Numbered from the stretch's first letter, positions 33,357-45,312 are shown. The stretch: DNA of 64,000 nucleotides from Hysterangium stoloniferum (GCA_015178975.1 WHVD01000207.1:1-64000), one strand, 5' to 3'. Numbers and translations: made by a program. The notes: generated from the letters alone by a model not told the origin.

Positions 33357-35287
33357 CTGAACACCCGTGCATATTACATCGTACTTCTTGTCCACTTGGC
33401 ATTTTCTTACCACATTCCACTAGTAATTGTTCCACAGAAACACCTGCTTTTTTAACCCTTTTCTTCATCCACTCCTTTTCTTTTCCTGCTGTGTTAATAA
33501 TTAGGTACGTGTGTTTTGACTCATGGGAAATGTATTTTACCTGCTATTAAACCCTTTTCTTCCAGCATTTTGCGGCAATCCGCTGCCCATTAATCAGTTT
33601 CTTTGCCGGTGCTATGGAAAAAATCCTTACCAAGATGCCAATATGCTAATATTAACCGTTCGCAGGTTACATGTAAGCCCTTCTTTTCTGACAGTGCTCC
33701 ATCAATAGTCGCCGCCATTAAAGTCCTTCGCTCGTATGGTGCTGCACCCATAGTGGCCACCGTTTCAATTTGTCGTTCTGTCGGCACCTCTAGGTTCCCG
33801 TCATCCATGTTTACCCAAATACCCATATGAACCGCCCATCCCAATGTCTTCACGCAAGGGTCTAAATTATCCAACCGATGCAATGGTCTCCCAACATGTA
33901 AGAGTCTTTTGAAGGGGGTAAGGTACTCTTTGTTCATGAGTTTGTCTGTTGGCGGCGATAGGACTCGTGACATTGCAAGGAGAGAAACTTCCGCAAGCGC
34001 TGCATCCCGTATAGTGACGACGCCTGCGGTAAAGTTAAAGCAGTTCTCCAAAATTTTGCATAATTTCTCCGTGACGGCTAGTTTACACAAGGCAATCCGC
34101 AATTGTTGACATTGTTTAGCACCCGCTACAGCCCTAAGTGCCTCGTTAACTGCCTCCTCCGATGTGGAGTTTGCAATCACCCATGCCAGGATATCAGCTT
34201 CAAGTTCGGCCCGTGGAGGCTTGCCATGCAATTCGGCGAAGAACCGAGCAAGGCTTTCTAGCCATTCAGAAATTCCGAATGTATACGGCCTTGTCTGTGG
34301 CGAAGACCCACAGTAGTCTGAGGTGGACGAGTGATACTTTGCGCTTGCAGAGACGACTGGGAAAAACCGCGACGCTGTTGTCTGAAAGGGACAAGCGGGG
34401 GAAAACAAGGGAAAAACGGTGCCGAGTATATATAGCACGATTGCAAATATGGTCAAAAAAAGCATAAGAACGCCCAAAGCTACACTGTTATTCCAGGTGA
34501 ATAAGACGAGACCTGTCGAGAAAAGGAAGAGAGCTATTTGAATCAAAAGCGGGATTCCAGTAACAACTGACTCGAGGCGCCATTGTTGTGCTCTCTTAAC
34601 ACGAAGGAGACGTTGGCATGCATCACTTGAGCGACTTCCGGGGGACACAGGAATATACTTTGTCAGCCATTCTCTTGCAAGTACAGCACAAAGAGCACTG
34701 AAGAGAGTCAGACCGAGACTAGTGAACCACAAATAGTTAACAATAAGGGATGATTTGGAGACTTCAAAAGTCTGAGAGGTGGTTACAGCGAACCGATTTT
34801 GAAGCGCCTGAAGGATTTCCTGAACAGGATCTACCTGCAAATCCTTCCTACTTTCGATCAGGAACGCGGTAAGAATCGCTCCGAACAAACCAGCCTGAAA
34901 AGCTGGAAATTTATTAAATATGTATGAAGGAAAAGGTATTCAACATACAAATATTAGAAGCTGGTCGACACCAACTTGCAATGAATTGGCAAGTTCTTTG
35001 TCCTCTTTTTCCGTTTCCTTCAGATATAATGACCATATGGTTGAATCGGATTTAACGTATTTGCTATAGGGGTTATCGTCCTCGCTTTCTAAGCCATTAT
35101 CATCACTGGATGCCGGCTCGGTTGGGCTTGAGGGAACATTGGTAGACGAAGGTTGACGGTTGGTCGTTCCTTGTTCCTCTGCGTGCGTGCCTCAGTTTAG
35201 AATAAGTGTAAACTTTGATTTAATACCTGAGACAAACGGTATCTGTGATTCGGCGTAGCTAAGGTCTTGTGCATACGGCGAAGACAT
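30086..35287 (-). CDS. DUF6535-like membrane domain + HEAT-repeat protein (right array)
   Basis: A complete exon model can be read: exon 1 35227-35287 (MSSPYAQDLSYAE), exon 2 34949-35178, exon 3 33631-34894, exon 4 33541-33582, exon 5 33411-33488, then ~18 HEAT exons from 33356 down to ~30438. Introns are 35179-35226, 34895-34948, 33583-33630, 33489-33540 and 33357-33410 (48-54 nt), and all phases agree. Exon 3 has the DUF6535 pattern AGLFGAILTAFLIESRKDLQ with further membrane segments at NYLWFTSLGLTLFSALCAVL, GIPLLIQIALFLFSTGLVLF and VLMLFLTIFAIVLYILGTVF, then a soluble helical region. The HEAT part is ~700 residues. After the last repeat, an exon from ~30390 (GELLPLVRAEIHATVGLSKR) stays open to a stop at 30086, or the gene splices on to 29905. 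It is probably membrane-anchored; ligand unknown. Confidence 0.8.
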
Positions 35288-35588
35288 GGCCTGAGTCAGT
35301 TGGAGGCTTCAAACGCCAACAACAGTCGATATAAACGTGCACCATTTCATTAAGCCCCCGAAACCCGATGATGCACGAGAAGCACATTAGCTGTAATCAA
35401 TTCGGCGTGGCCTAGCGTTAACCAAAGCTTATTTGCCATCTATTATCCTTTCTATTTCTACCGCTACCAACGTCGTCCCTTCCTTTTAGGCTGTACTTTT
35501 TGTAGAAGACTGTACATGATTTTGTAGATGGTTTTGTGGAATACCTGACAATTTTTGTAGAAGACTTTTAGTAGCAGCTTCTCTATTC
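35288..35588 (-). promoter_or_regulatory. upstream region of the DUF6535-HEAT gene
   Basis: The minus strand has GTTTATATCG at ~35328-35337, about 45 nt before the ATG, a possible TATA element. The TIR element begins 301 bp upstream, so the promoter is short or overlaps it. Confidence 0.35.
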
Positions 35589-36102
35589 ACACATCAGGAG
35601 TTACAACATTTAAGGCGGCACTAAAATATTATTTAAACCTGTTTACAAAACTTTAAGTCCTAAAATGGATTTGTACTCAGTTATTACTTCAACTATAGAC
35701 ATAAGTTTGGGTAAGAATTTAAACTCAAAGTGTGGATATCTGTGGAAAGCAATGTCTAAACCTAAGACTATACTTCAGGTATAATTAGGCCCAAAACTTA
35801 TGCCCTTCCAATTCCTTTTAATTTTAGTTTAGACGTGATCCAAACTTGTTGTTTAGGACACGCTTTTACCAGAGTTTTTATTCTAAGTCCAGACAAATGT
35901 TTACCCCTTATAGAAACCCCAAGTTTGAATATAGGTTTAAAAATAAAATAAAACCCCAAGTTTTGTAAAGACCTAGAACTAATTGCCCGCTCATCGCCCA
36001 CCCATTGCTTGCCCATTACCCACCCATCGGCAGATCAATGCCAGACCGTTGGCCAGCCATCGCACACATTCTGCCTGCCCAGAAAAGTGCACAAGATACA
36101 CA
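35589..36102 (+). repeat. left terminal inverted repeat
   Basis: About 99% identical to the complement of 38472-38983. It contains two CAAACTTGGGGTTT-like subrepeats (in complement) and ends GTGCACAAGATACACA. Confidence 0.92.
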
Positions 36103-36487
36103 TTTGTCGTCGTGCCGATCACTGTTGTCTTGCTCTCCAGACTTTCATCGCCGCGATACAAACCTTTTTGTTAATTATGTTTATAAGAAGACAATTGGAA
36201 TCTTATGATATGCCAAGGCAAATGACTTCGAAGCAACAATAAGTGAATAATGAATCATGTGCGACTATTACTCTTTTGTGGTTTTTTTTTGTGTCCGTAA
36301 AAGGAAGTCCTGTGACTTGGCATACTCTCATACAAGGGGACCAGTATCTCATTAACTAACACCCCCGCTCACATCTACCACTCACATCGCCCGCTGGTCC
36401 TTCATCTGCGCTGGTCGTCTCACTGCTCTCACCACTTGCCTCTCATCCCCGCCCCAGTCTGCCCTATCAGTTGCACAAACTTCCTCG

Positions 36488-37062
36488 ATGGAAACTACCA
36501 GACCGGCTGCGTTGTTCTTCGATCCAGGGTTGCCTCCAGCGGCGTTGCCTATACTCACCTCTCATACGGACCTACACTCTGTCGCCCACCCTCATCGGGT
36601 CCTGGCTCATGAGGAACTGCCTCACCTCGATGCCACACACTCTGTATCCCGCCCCTCTTGTCGGGTCCTGGATGCCACGCATGTCAGTACCCCAAAGGCA
36701 CATGCAAGAACACACCCCAAAAATCCTGTAAGACCCAGGGAAAGGGACATTCATATCGACCCCCGCGACGATGAAGATGAGGGTGCCGCTTCGGATGACA
36801 CAGAGTCTACGACGAGATCGTCCACAGCTTCCAACAACGAAGTATCCGACGATCCAGAGACCAAGATCCTGAAGCCCGACGGCAAACCTGGGCGCCCCGG
36901 TCGTGGGGGATACAACTTACAATGTGCCTTGAACTGGAACGTTAGTGCCTACAACAAGCTGAAGGTAAGATGGCATGCTCATCCCTTGGAAAAGTACTGA
37001 TTCTCTAGCATCCAGAAATGACGACGTTCGCAATTTTCTGCAATATTTCCCTGCAAATCTAG
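36488..37062 (+). CDS. small cargo protein with KPxGKPGRPGRGGYNL motif
   Basis: ATG 36488 (METTRPAALFFDPGLPP). Exon 1 runs to 36964, an intron 36965-37008 (GTAAGA...TACTGAT...CTCTAG, 44 nt) follows, and exon 2 ends at TAG 37060-37062. The ~176-residue product has a Pro/His-rich N half, an acidic Ser/Thr linker (DDEDEGAASDDTESTTRSS) and the motif KILKPDGKPGRPGRGGYNLQ with ALNWNVSAYNKLK. This motif occurs in many basidiomycete proteins of unknown role, often near mobile DNA, and those I recall continue further after the motif, so this copy may be truncated. It is enclosed by the long TIRs. Confidence 0.55.
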
Positions 37063-37167
37063 CATGCGCCTTACATAACGAAAAGCGCTGTAAGCCAGAT
37101 TGCCGCTTACCAAGCTCCTTGTTCGGACTCCCATGAGTGTGCGCGTAAATTCTGAACTCTGCACATC

Positions 37168-37310
37168 TGAGATGCTCTATTCTCCAGTCGCCCACCCTTC
37201 GCCCACTCACATCCCTCTTATCTCTAGTTGCCCACTCAAATCCTCATGAGTGAGATGCTTTCTTCTCCAGTCACCCACCCTTCACCCACTCACATCCCTT
37301 ATCTCTAGTA
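37168..37310 (+). repeat. two direct copies of a ~60-bp motif
   Basis: GAGATGCTYTMTTCTCCAGT CRCCCACCCTTC-type sequence occurs at ~37168-37226 and ~37252-37308, with the shared end CACATCCCTTATCTCTAG. Confidence 0.7.
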
Positions 37311-38471
37311 TCTTATCATAGGTGATGTATTGCCAAAGACTGGTATTACTGACATGTGCGAGCTACACCCAACAGTCTGTGGAATGTTATGGAGTGTGGT
37401 ACTGATCTACGTGCCCTTATGCCATTGACCCATGATTGTCGTCCTTTTCTAGGGGCAATGAATTGTTGATGCTGAGGCAGCAATGTCGTTTGAAGAAAAA
37501 TGCATAGTGGTAAATGTTATTCCCCTCGTGAACATTTACAATGCAATTGTGAATATAAGGTTGTAGGATGGCGTTGTCAAAGAAACATTCAGTATAGGGG
37601 TATCGATTTGTAAACTGCACCCGACCAGTGCAACGTGTAGGGACAGCTACCTGTCGCGGCCTGTGATGACTTGCTGAATACAGACGGCAGCGTATCATCA
37701 ACTCACATGTCTAGAGAGTGTAGTGAGTATTGATACAGTTCTAAGAATTTTGAAGACTAACTTCAGGCATTGGGGGAATGTAGGTTCGGGAATTGACCAT
37801 GATAAAGAAAAGAAGTTGGTATATGTGGGGGGAGTCGTTATTATGAGGTGACGACGGCCAGGTTGTGAGGTACGAGTAACGCAGTGATGAGTAGGAGACG
37901 AGAGGGGGCGACGACACCCAGTGAAGAGAGCGGGCGACGAGAGCGTGTGACGAGAAAAAAAAAAAGGTGCAACCAGTGCGGCGAAGAGAGCGGGCGATGA
38001 GATTGGACAGAAGTAAATGCAACACAGGAGACTTTTAGCAGAAGCGGACAAAAAAAAAAGACATGGCGACGAGCGTGGCACGCTATCTTGCCAAATAGAG
38101 AAGTACAAAAAAAAGACTTGCCAAATAGAGAATTACAAAAGCACAATTAGTCAATTAGTATAATTGTAGAGCTTGTCACCTGAGATACGCAATGTGCCTT
38201 ATCAATACATTATAATTACTATTACCATTACAATCCGAGAACGAAGCGATAACATGGGGCTGGGACAAAAAGTCACCAAGTGATAATATGTACAAACATG
38301 GTCTCTTCGATGAGCGTTGGATGATCAAAAGATAATATATTAAAGTCTGACGACTGCCTTAAAGGATTAGTGCAGTTTATGTGTATAACTAAAGTTGTAA
38401 AAAATATGAAATGAATAAATGCTACATTGAGTGAAAGTTAGGCTCGAGAGGATTAGGTAGTAAAGTCTTGT
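37311..38471. other. interior of the TIR element without recognised gene
   Basis: 37840-38110 is purine-rich on the plus strand, with GACGAGAG repeats and A9-A11 runs, and a duplicated TTGCCAAATAGAGAA (38089-38103 and 38120-38134). The minus-strand frames here are low-complexity and have no recognisable domain. Confidence 0.45.
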
Positions 38472-38983
38472 TGTGTATCTTGTGCACTTTTCTGGGCAGG
38501 CAGAATGTGTGCGATGGCTGGCCAACAGTCTGGCATTGATCTGCCGATGGGTGGGTAATGGGCAAGCAATGGGCGGGCGATGAGCGGGCAATTAGTTCTA
38601 GGTCTTTACAAAACTTGGGGTTTTATTTTATTTTTAAACCTATATTCAAACTTGGGGTTTCTATAAGGGGTAAACATTTGTCTGGACTTAGAATAAAAAC
38701 TCTGGTAAAAGCGTGTCCTAAACAACAAGTTTGGATCACGTCTAAACTAAAATTAAAAGGAATTGGAAGGGCATAAGTTTTGGGCCTAATTATACCTGAA
38801 GTATAGTCTTAGGTTTAGACATTGCTTTCCACAGATATCCACACTTTGAGTTTAAATTCTTACCCAAACTTATGTCTATAGTTGAAGTAATAACTGAGTA
38901 CAAATCCATTTTAGGACTTAAAGTTTTGTAAACAGGTTTAGATAATATTTTAGTGCCGCCTTAAATGTTGTAACTCCTGATGT
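38472..38983 (-). repeat. right terminal inverted repeat
   Basis: Mirror of 35589-36102; outer end TGTTGTAACTCCTGATGTGT. Confidence 0.92.
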
Positions 38984-41900
38984 GTCAGATGTTAGACGCA
39001 TACCTTCAAAGAGGGCGTCGGGTAATAATAATGTATAGAGTATTTTGTAACAAATCAAACAAAAAAGAGCTTAGGGTTTACTCAACTCTGTCCATAACGC
39101 ACTTTCCCTATCGAAACGGGCATACGCCTGATGGGCCTTGCAGTCGGGTCGTACAGCAACCACCTCTCAAGACATTTATATTTTCTGTAAATCTAATCCT
39201 TCCTTTAATTAGCGTGGCATTGGTCATCTCATCTACCTTCTGTATACCGGACACTCAAAAGTCTCCTACAGTTGCAAAGCGTGTCACAGTGACATCGGCA
39301 AACGCTTCACCCGCAATCGCGGGTATGCTTCACAATTCCCGGTTCAATCTAAAACCGAAGACTTCACGATACTACTCCCTTTATATGGGACAAGATGCGT
39401 TGCAGAGAGATAATATGTTGACGTGACAATACCCGTGTTACCCCACTGTCACCTGGTTTTTGTAATGATATATGACCAGAAGTCTCGCCAAGGAGTAGGT
39501 GTGGTCAATCCTCGTATTTATACATTTACTGTTTGCTCATGTACACGTTTTTGTCCATACATATTGCCCATCGCACGTCATTCCTCCCATGTAGCCTTCA
39601 CAAATATTCTAAGCGCTCAACAAGATGAACTCGAGAGCTAGCATGGTTTGGAGAATCTAATGTCAGCTATCCAACCTTCATTAAGCATAACAGATTACAC
39701 TGTCTCCTCATCTATGATTCGCCCTTTGTACTTGTCTTTTTTCTTGGTCTCCCTTCACCGTTTCCTATCACCATGGCCTCTTCAATCCATTCTACTTTGA
39801 CATACGTGGCCAATATTGTGGCTCCATCATTATATCTCGTCATTGGGTTACAGTGACCTCGCTTCTGGTTTCATTATCGTTCATCCGTCTCCGCTGTGCG
39901 TTCCTTTCTCACATTTGTCACGTCTGTCAAGAGTTTCACACACGCCATGTTCCTCGTACAACATCTCTCCCCGGGCTCACATAACCTTCCTTACGAAGAC
40001 AATCTACATTTGATGTTATGCTTTCGCTCTGAACACACTCTGCATGACGACATGTTGAATCATGTACATACAAGTATCAGACTGTGATTCTTGCCACCAG
40101 GTTAAATAAGACGATGGGGGAAAACTTAATGAGTATGGAGCCTATTTGAGGCAATTTTCGAACGGAAGACGATGCTGACGTTTACATTTATAACAGAAAT
40201 ACGGCGGATTATACGCTCTGTGTGTATCTCAAACCTGAAGTCGATTTCTTGCGTAGCCCGACCCCAAACACCGCGCCACGATTCCCCACGATAATATTGA
40301 GGATGTCGACCATATACATGCGCCATTTTTACGGTTAAAGATAGGTATGACGATCGTGACTGCGCGCGACGTACTCGTGGACTATCTTAGCATCGATACT
40401 AATGACCTTTGTTTTTATGTTCAGCACTAAATATGGCTGTCCTCAGCGGCTTCTACTGCATACACCTCTTTCCTGCCACGTTCCGAAGCGTGACAACCTA
40501 CACCATCCTTCACGCCGGAAACGCCGGAACCATACTAGCAAGCATAAGCTCAAGGCCAGCAACAATGCGTAATAGAACGCGCATACCTCTTTGACCTAGG
40601 TTTGGGCGTGGCCACTACAACTTGGCAATAGGGAGACGTTGGATAATGGGTGTGGGTTATGACAAATTGTCTGACCATACAACTTTAATTAACACTGGCT
40701 CACCTAGATGCAGTGTTTCAGCATATCTGGAGAATGTAGAGTACAATTAGCGCGTATCTCTAATGTACTCGGTTACTACAACCTATCTATGTGCGGTAAA
40801 AGAGCCCGGATATTAAACAATCTTATAGGAAGTTCACTATCGTGCACTTGTTCTACGTATCACAAAGCAAAGAGATTTTCTCATAAGTATCATCTCTAGC
40901 TGTTTCCTATTGAACTAATCTCTTTAAAGCAACTTTTCCCATACGCAGAACTTGAACGCCAGATTAGGAGAACTATGGAACCTACACCACCTCGAGATCG
41001 CGCCGTGACAGCCACGTTCCCTCTACTTCCTTTCCTTTGACTCCGATGCAACCTTTACCCTGTCCCATTGAGATCTGTCCCGGCGGCCTTAGTGCGGTGG
41101 TCACAGTAGGCGACGTCTTAGAGGGTATCTATCACAACTGATTGCGACATCTCGCAGGCTTGAATGGTACGGTGCACTTGTTAACACCAGGAAGCGCATC
41201 AGGGCAGTCGTCGCTCCGCCGTTGCAAACCCTAGTTGACATGAGTGACCACTCGACAAGATGGACTCGAGAGCTAGCTAGCATGGTTTGGCGACTCTAGC
41301 GCCAGCTGTCTGTCCTTCGTTATAGCTAAGCTATTATGCGTCGCGCCCCTTCTCCTCATATACCCATTCGTCCTTTGGACTTGTCTTTTCTTGGTCAACC
41401 TGTTGCCTATCACCATGATATCCTCTTCACTGCATTCTCTTTCAACACGGGGCTAAGAAATACGCACCGTTATATCTCGCCGTTGGGTTGCCGTGACTTG
41501 GCTCAAAGCTTCAAGACCCACATTGTCGTGATATCTCCAAACTGTAGAAAGCCACGAGCGCTAGTCTGTGGACATCCTCTAAGATTACGGTTAAGGACAG
41601 GTATGACCATCGTGGCTGCAACATCTTCGTTGGTCATCTTGGCATCAATCGTTAATGATCTTGACTTCAGTTTAGCACTAAATGTAGGCGCCTTCAATGA
41701 CTCCTGCCGCATACACCTCTTGCCCATCATCGTTCCAACGGTTAATCAAACTACATCATTCTCGGTGCCGGAATGTGTCTAACTGTACTAGCCAAACATG
41801 TGCTCAAGGCCGGCAAATACCACTTGAAACCGCGCCAGAACGTGGATATCTCTTGGAGTCAATTCTGCCGTAGCCACTGCAGGTTGTCAGGACGCATAAT

Positions 41901-42300
41901 TGGTGTGACTCGTAACAAAGCGTCTGGAGGGTAGTGGAGCGCGAACAATAGAATCCATAAGCCAAAGAACGATCCGTAGGTCTAGTTTTTCATAGAGCTA
42001 TCGAACCTTTGTTTTAAAATCACATCTACCATCAAATCATTTTATCCCTGGTTCTGATGATTTACATAACATTCTAAACCGGCAATCAAGAGGTCCCTGT
42101 TTGAATATTTTTGCACCAAAGTAAATGTAAATTTCCCTTTTTAATAGAGACTGAGAGTTACATCCCAAAGCAAGTGCGATATCGTTCAGTATCACGCCAG
42201 ACAAAATTCGACCGCTTCAAATCCATAATCCCAAATAAGTAATTCATTGAGTAATGAGAAAAAAGAAAAGTATTATACACTAAGTCTCTGCAGCTGAAAA
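38984..42300. other. CpG-normal region without recognised gene
   Basis: Base composition resembles the HEAT locus rather than the surrounding transposon sediment. The longest frames (38980-39426 and 41336-41782, 148 codons each, plus strand) show no domain and lie in poorly coding-like sequence. A diverged duplication is present (separate entry). I cannot name a gene here. Confidence 0.4.
39620..41960 (+). repeat. diverged direct duplication (39620-40640 / 41240-41960)
   Basis: Shared blocks in the same order include GAGAGCTAGCATGGTTTGG / GCTAGCATGGTTTGGCGA, CTTTGTACTTGTCTTTT / CTTTGGACTTGTCTTTT, ACGGTTAAAGATAGGTATGA / ACGGTTAAGGACAGGTATGA, and CTGCATACACCTCTTTCC / CCGCATACACCTCTTGCC. Identity looks like roughly 70-80%, so the duplication is old. 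Confidence 0.7.
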
Positions 42301-42619
42301 TTTGTCTCCATTGAATACTTCAATATCATTTTAAATTATAAAACCGTCCTCGTATCTCAACTCTTCCCCTCTGCCTTCATACTCTTCGCCTCCGATTCCG
42401 CTATCCGACTCTCATCTGTATCCTTCTGAAAAAAAAAAAAATCTATATTGTCTCCCCCCGCCTTCAGACATTTTCGTCCTTCGACAAAAATCAAGAATGC
42501 CCTATCAGCAGCCATTTCCAGTCATTCAAGATGTTCACAGAGGCCTTCAAAAACAGCTTTCCACATCATGTCAGATAAGAAAGGAATAATGGTTGAGAAA
42601 GAAACAACGATAGGTAAGG

Positions 42620-42750
42620 AAAGACATTGATTTGATTTTGCTGGGATTGATTGAGAATTGATTTAACATTGAGTAGGGATGGATTGAACATTGAGTGAGA
42701 ATTGATTGATAATTGATTCAGCATTGATTATCAATTAATTGAGCGTTGCA
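42620..42750 (+). repeat. imperfect short tandem of ATTGATTGAGAATTGATT type
   Basis: Repeated ATTGATT/AACATTGAGT words occur over ~130 bp, just left of the LTR family F copies. 42301-42619 holds no recognised gene. Confidence 0.65.
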
Positions 42751-42903
42751 AGGATTTTGTATGGATGGTCTCATATTTAATGGAATTGATAAATTTGCAA
42801 CAATAGTTGAGAAAGAAACAATGGTTGGGAAGGGAATGGAACAGTTTAACAATTTAACAATATCAAAGGTTTAAGACTGCCAATGGTTGAGTTGAGGGTC
42901 AAT

Positions 42904-44360
42904 TGTTAGGATCCCATCATTTTGGACCTCTGTGACCTGTTTTAGACTCAAAACCCCCAGTCATCTCACTGTTGGAACCTCCATCCAAACTATCACTGCT
43001 CATGGCACCCCTGATACTTGTTTCATTATAGTATTTGACTTTCTAGCATTCCATTCTGTCTCTGTCCCATTTCACTCTCCCATCACCATCTCCCTCTGAC
43101 ACATCTCACTTGCCACCTCAGACCCCTCTAATACTGTTTAGTATATTACATTTAGTCTCCCCACCTCATCATCAACTTCTCATAATCTGCTTCACCCTTC
43201 ATTTCCTTGATAGGCCCTCTGGTCATCCATCTCATCATAGTATACATAAATCTTCTTCATGTATACTACAGTTCTTCAGTTCAAAAATTGACTTAGATTA
43301 CCCTCTATTAGTTCCCAGTCCCTTTCCTCCCTTCTCAATATCCTGAAAGACATTCTCAGCAAGCTGCAAACTCTTACTTCATGACTCTTAGTACAGTGAC
43401 CCAAAAAAGTGTCTGGATGTTTGGTAAAATTGGAAAGAGGGGTTCACAGCTCCAGAAATAAAATAGATAAAAATCTGAAAAATCAGAAGTAAGAGGTATA
43501 CATCTGACCTATATGATGACATAAGCATGACATCATAGCTTTCCTTATCAGGAGAGTAAAAAATGAACAATGGACTAGTGCATCCAGACACTTTTTTTTG
43601 CTCTATCAACTGATACATGAAACTCAACTAAGGTTCATATGACTGTGGGAATTTCTGGTTAGGTTCAACAAGGTCATGTGACCACATGTTTAAATAACAT
43701 CCCACTATTGGTACCCCTAACCATGGTGTCACCACCTGCAGTGCCCCAACACTTGGTTCACTATGATTTTCCCTTTTCATTATCCTATCACATCTCCATC
43801 CTGATGCTCTCCCATCACCTGTTCTACATGTAAATGTTATTTGCCACCTCATACCCTCTAGAATACCTTTGTTACATTGTATTTAGTTCTGGTCTGATCC
43901 CTACCCTACCCCTTCTCATGCTTCCTTTGACCTGTCACTACTTCTCACTTCCTTGATTGGACCTCCACTCATCCATTACACCTTTGTATAAATTTCCTAC
44001 CATGTATGCTACTACTCTTCAGTTCTAATATTGACTTAGATTACCTCTGTTTAGTCTTCAGCCACCTTACTCCTCCTCTAATATCTTTGGTGTCACCAGC
44101 AAGCTGCAACCCTTTCATGACTCTTAGCATTTCAGCCCTCTGGTTGAATGAGCTCAGTGTTGTCTTTAGTTCTTATCATACTACCCACTCTGTCTGAAAT
44201 ACTGGAGCACCTTAACAGTTTGTATGAGGGCAAAATACATAAGTTGAAGCCAAGCTCCACCCATTTTATAGAGTTGGACCTCCCAACTAGTACAATTTCT
44301 ATCATCAGCTCTCTGACATAGAGCCTCCTTTACCCCCTTTTGCTAGATCTTACTGTAACA
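42904..44360 (+). repeat. two overlapping LTR family F copies with nested MITE
   Basis: The first copy starts TGTTAGGATCCCATC at 42904 after a purine stretch and runs to ~43640, with the MITE inside. A second partial copy (~43650-44360) restarts at the promoter-proximal part (GTACCCCTAACC ... CACCTGCAGTGCCCCAACA) and ends AGATCTTACTGTAACA. Confidence 0.7.
43394..43613. mobile_element. Tc1-type MITE, ~220 bp
   Basis: Left end CAGTGACCCAAAAAAGTGTC after TA (43392-43393). The right end is the complement of CAGTTGATAGAGCAAAAAAA with the shared core AAAAAAGTGTCTGGATG. The right TA is offset by one base. The minus strand has no coding potential of its own. Its size and two unlike ends match one arm of the Tc1 elements in this window. 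Confidence 0.8.
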
Positions 44361-44772
44361 GTATACATATTAGAACTCAAGCTTATAAACTGTTATCCTC
44401 TAACTATGGCCTTCTGGCTCAATGTGTCCACTCTTTCAAACCCCAATTTGCTCTTCATTTCCTTGAGCTCAGCACTCACCTCTTGAGTCCAGGTTGACCC
44501 CATTGCTTCATTGACACTGATTTCCTCACCATTCACAAACTCAAGACTCAATTGGTCAACCTAGTCCCCTCTGACTCTTTGATGGCACTGGCTCCTTCAG
44601 TCTCAGCCAGCTCTGCTGGCCAACTCCTCCATGATAGACCCCCCATCCATCTCTTTAGTTAATGCTGACCCATTTTTACATGCCAGTAAGATGGATGGAT
44701 CCCAGATATTTTCTTTAAATGTCTCTCAGCTCAGCATCTCTGTGTGTGTGACTACCATTTCAGAAACCACTG
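44361..44772 (+). pseudogene. decayed Gypsy pol upstream part
   Basis: Leu/Ser-rich scraps with many stops precede the clear RT start at 44773. Position suggests the protease-RT linker of the same element; no motif is diagnostic. Confidence 0.4.
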
Positions 44773-45050
44773 TTGAACCTCAATGGCATCCTGGAGAAGT
44801 ATCACAACTTTGTGGACATTTTCAGCAAATGGCATGCTGACACTTTAGCTCCCCATAGAACCTATGATCTCAAGATTGACCTTGAGGATAGTATGGACCC
44901 TCCTCTTGTGCACACATACTCCCTCTCACAATCTGAACTGGTTTTCCTTAGAGAATGTATAGACAAACACCTTCATATTGGCTTTATATGCTCTCCATGC
45001 TGTCATATGGCACTCCAATTCTTTTCATTAGAAAGAATGATGGTTCATTA

Positions 45051-45186
45051 TGTTAGAAATGGCTGACCGAAATATGACAATGCTGACCGGATGATGTGCG
45101 CAGTGGACAAAGAAGCTCTGTAATTATTATTACATAATACAGCGCTACTGATTCTGCACCTCGAGCCGTAACCACAAAAACTAACA
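45051..45186 (-). repeat. 3' LTR of the gag-only element
   Basis: 136 bp, TGTTAGAAATGG...ACTAACA; partner of 46464-46599. Confidence 0.95.
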
Positions 45187-45195
45187 CCCCCACTC
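45187..45195 (-). promoter_or_regulatory. polypurine tract of the gag-only element
   Basis: The minus strand reads GAGTGGGGG directly before the TG of the 3' LTR. Confidence 0.75.
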
Positions 45196-45312
45196 GGAGA
45201 AGAGGTGCAGTGTAAAGGTAGAGAAGAGATAATAAATAAATGAAGATGAAATAACTCTCACTAAAAATGCAAAACCCCCACTGAACTTAAGGCCCGGTGA
45301 TATACTGTAGAA

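Larger units (their letters stand above)
35589..38983. mobile_element. 3.4-kb element with ~512-bp terminal inverted repeats
   Basis: 35589-36102 and 38472-38983 are reverse complements with only a handful of differences over ~512 bp. The outer ends are ACACATCAGGAGTTACAACA. No target duplication could be seen. The interior (36103-38471) contains a small spliced cargo gene and Ala/Arg-type low-complexity DNA but no recognised transposase, so it is probably non-autonomous. Confidence 0.85.

Noticed and set aside
38980-39426. 148-codon plus-strand ORF as a gene
   Set aside because: Part lies in the TIR end, there is no domain, and the composition is not coding-like. The same holds for 41336-41782.
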